A stretch of DNA of 64,000 bases from an unicellular cyanobacterium SU3 (lineage in GTDB: Bacteria; Cyanobacteriota; Cyanobacteriia; Cyanobacteriales; Microcystaceae). Each line of letters begins with the position of its first letter. Positions within the stretch are counted from its first letter, which is position 1. The translations under genes and the position numbers were made by a program. Under the pieces are notes generated by a model. It saw nothing but the letters and a program-made list of their open reading frames with translations, did no database searches and was not told the origin of the DNA. The stretch is from assembly GCA_002172675.1 (NCBI GenBank), contig NETF01000190.1:57602-121601 (forward strand), in the 5' to 3' direction. Positions 63,934 through 64,000 of this stretch are shown here, piece after piece.

Positions 63934-64000
63934 TTATGTAGCAGGAGAAGGGAGAGGTAAAATATCATTGATGGGAATATAAACATCTTTTACTGTGCCA
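63934..64000 (-). CDS. Partial gene leaving the window, C-terminal 21 residues
   Basis: The reverse strand has an open frame from the window edge to TAA at 63936-63934, reading GTVKDVYIPINDILPLPSPAT. Only the tail is visible, so the product cannot be named. It lies just upstream of the Uma2 remnant on the same strand. Confidence 0.45.
   Translation of the reverse strand, partial: GTVKDVYIPINDILPLPSPAT

Noticed and set aside
1..64000. CRISPR arrays, tRNA genes and intact transposases
   Set aside because: No regularly spaced repeats, no T-loop-like tRNA pattern and no transposase motif were found on either strand.

Overview
The window is cyanobacterial chromosome. Evidence: a photosystem II D2 gene (psbD), solanesyl diphosphate synthase, hopanoid HpnH, a minCDE cluster, a SmtA-type metallothionein, many cyanobacterium-specific conserved proteins, and more than twenty copies of the HIP1 octamer GCGATCGC. 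The AT-rich composition, gene content and short heptameric repeats fit a unicellular Crocosphaera/Cyanothece-like genome; that placement is inference. I found no tRNA, rRNA, CRISPR array, intact insertion sequence or complete prophage.

Layout. 1-3.1 kb: the 3' end of a nonribosomal peptide synthetase (adenylation, carrier) with an unusual terminal Rossmann domain resembling cyanobacterial acyl-ACP reductase. 3.2-6.8 kb: NAD+ synthase, then a minus-strand LytR-CpsA-Psr cell-wall ligase that overlaps a 36-codon membrane microprotein by TAATG. 7.2-10.2 kb: pstC-pstA-pstB phosphate transporter behind a candidate Pho box, without pstS. 10.3-14.6 kb: DUF29, hpnH, a GPH-type symporter and rsmA. 14.7-20 kb: a small accessory zone with a reduced recombinase-like protein, a metallothionein, radC, an NdhD/MrpD-like subunit, a second copy of the 3' end of radC, a SMI1/KNR4 protein, a doubly frameshifted integrase remnant and a PIN toxin-antitoxin pair. 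20-24.6 kb: a cell-envelope cluster (conserved membrane protein, MBOAT acyltransferase, SGNH-like partner, GT2). 24.7-27 kb: arsenic operon acr3-arsH-arsC with two tandem palindromic operators. 27.3-28.4 kb: monocistronic psbD with a clear terminator.

28.4-34.5 kb: small housekeeping and oxidoreductase genes ending with trmH. 34.7-36.7 kb: minC-minD-minE. 36.9-40.2 kb: a fasciclin protein with an acidic Met-rich linker, a CHAT-domain remnant, a Uma2 protein and a CPA2 antiporter. 40.4-45 kb: AMIN-amidase, murI and sds, with a 780-bp gap between murI and sds that holds a 38-codon membrane ORF, a TATAAT box and strong RNA hairpins. 45-48.2 kb: an Hsp70 relative and a group of toxin-antitoxin-type genes, one PIN toxin being frameshifted. 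48.3-50.5 kb: mnmG, followed by a DUF5615-like remnant that ends at a palindromic repeat. 50.4-56.1 kb: four minus-strand membrane-protein genes including two GT39-like transferases and a CPBP protease. 56.2-63.2 kb: a tandem histidine phosphatase, PBP1A, bestrophin, an unknown protein, a solute-binding protein and an SDR. 63.7-64 kb: a Uma2 remnant and the end of a gene leaving the window.

The clearest functional units are phosphate uptake, arsenic resistance, division-site selection, envelope synthesis (LCP, amidase, MurI, PBP1A) and surface-glycan acylation. The least ordinary item is the NRPS with the acyl-ACP-reductase-like terminus. The accessory zones are dominated by toxin-antitoxin genes and remnants.
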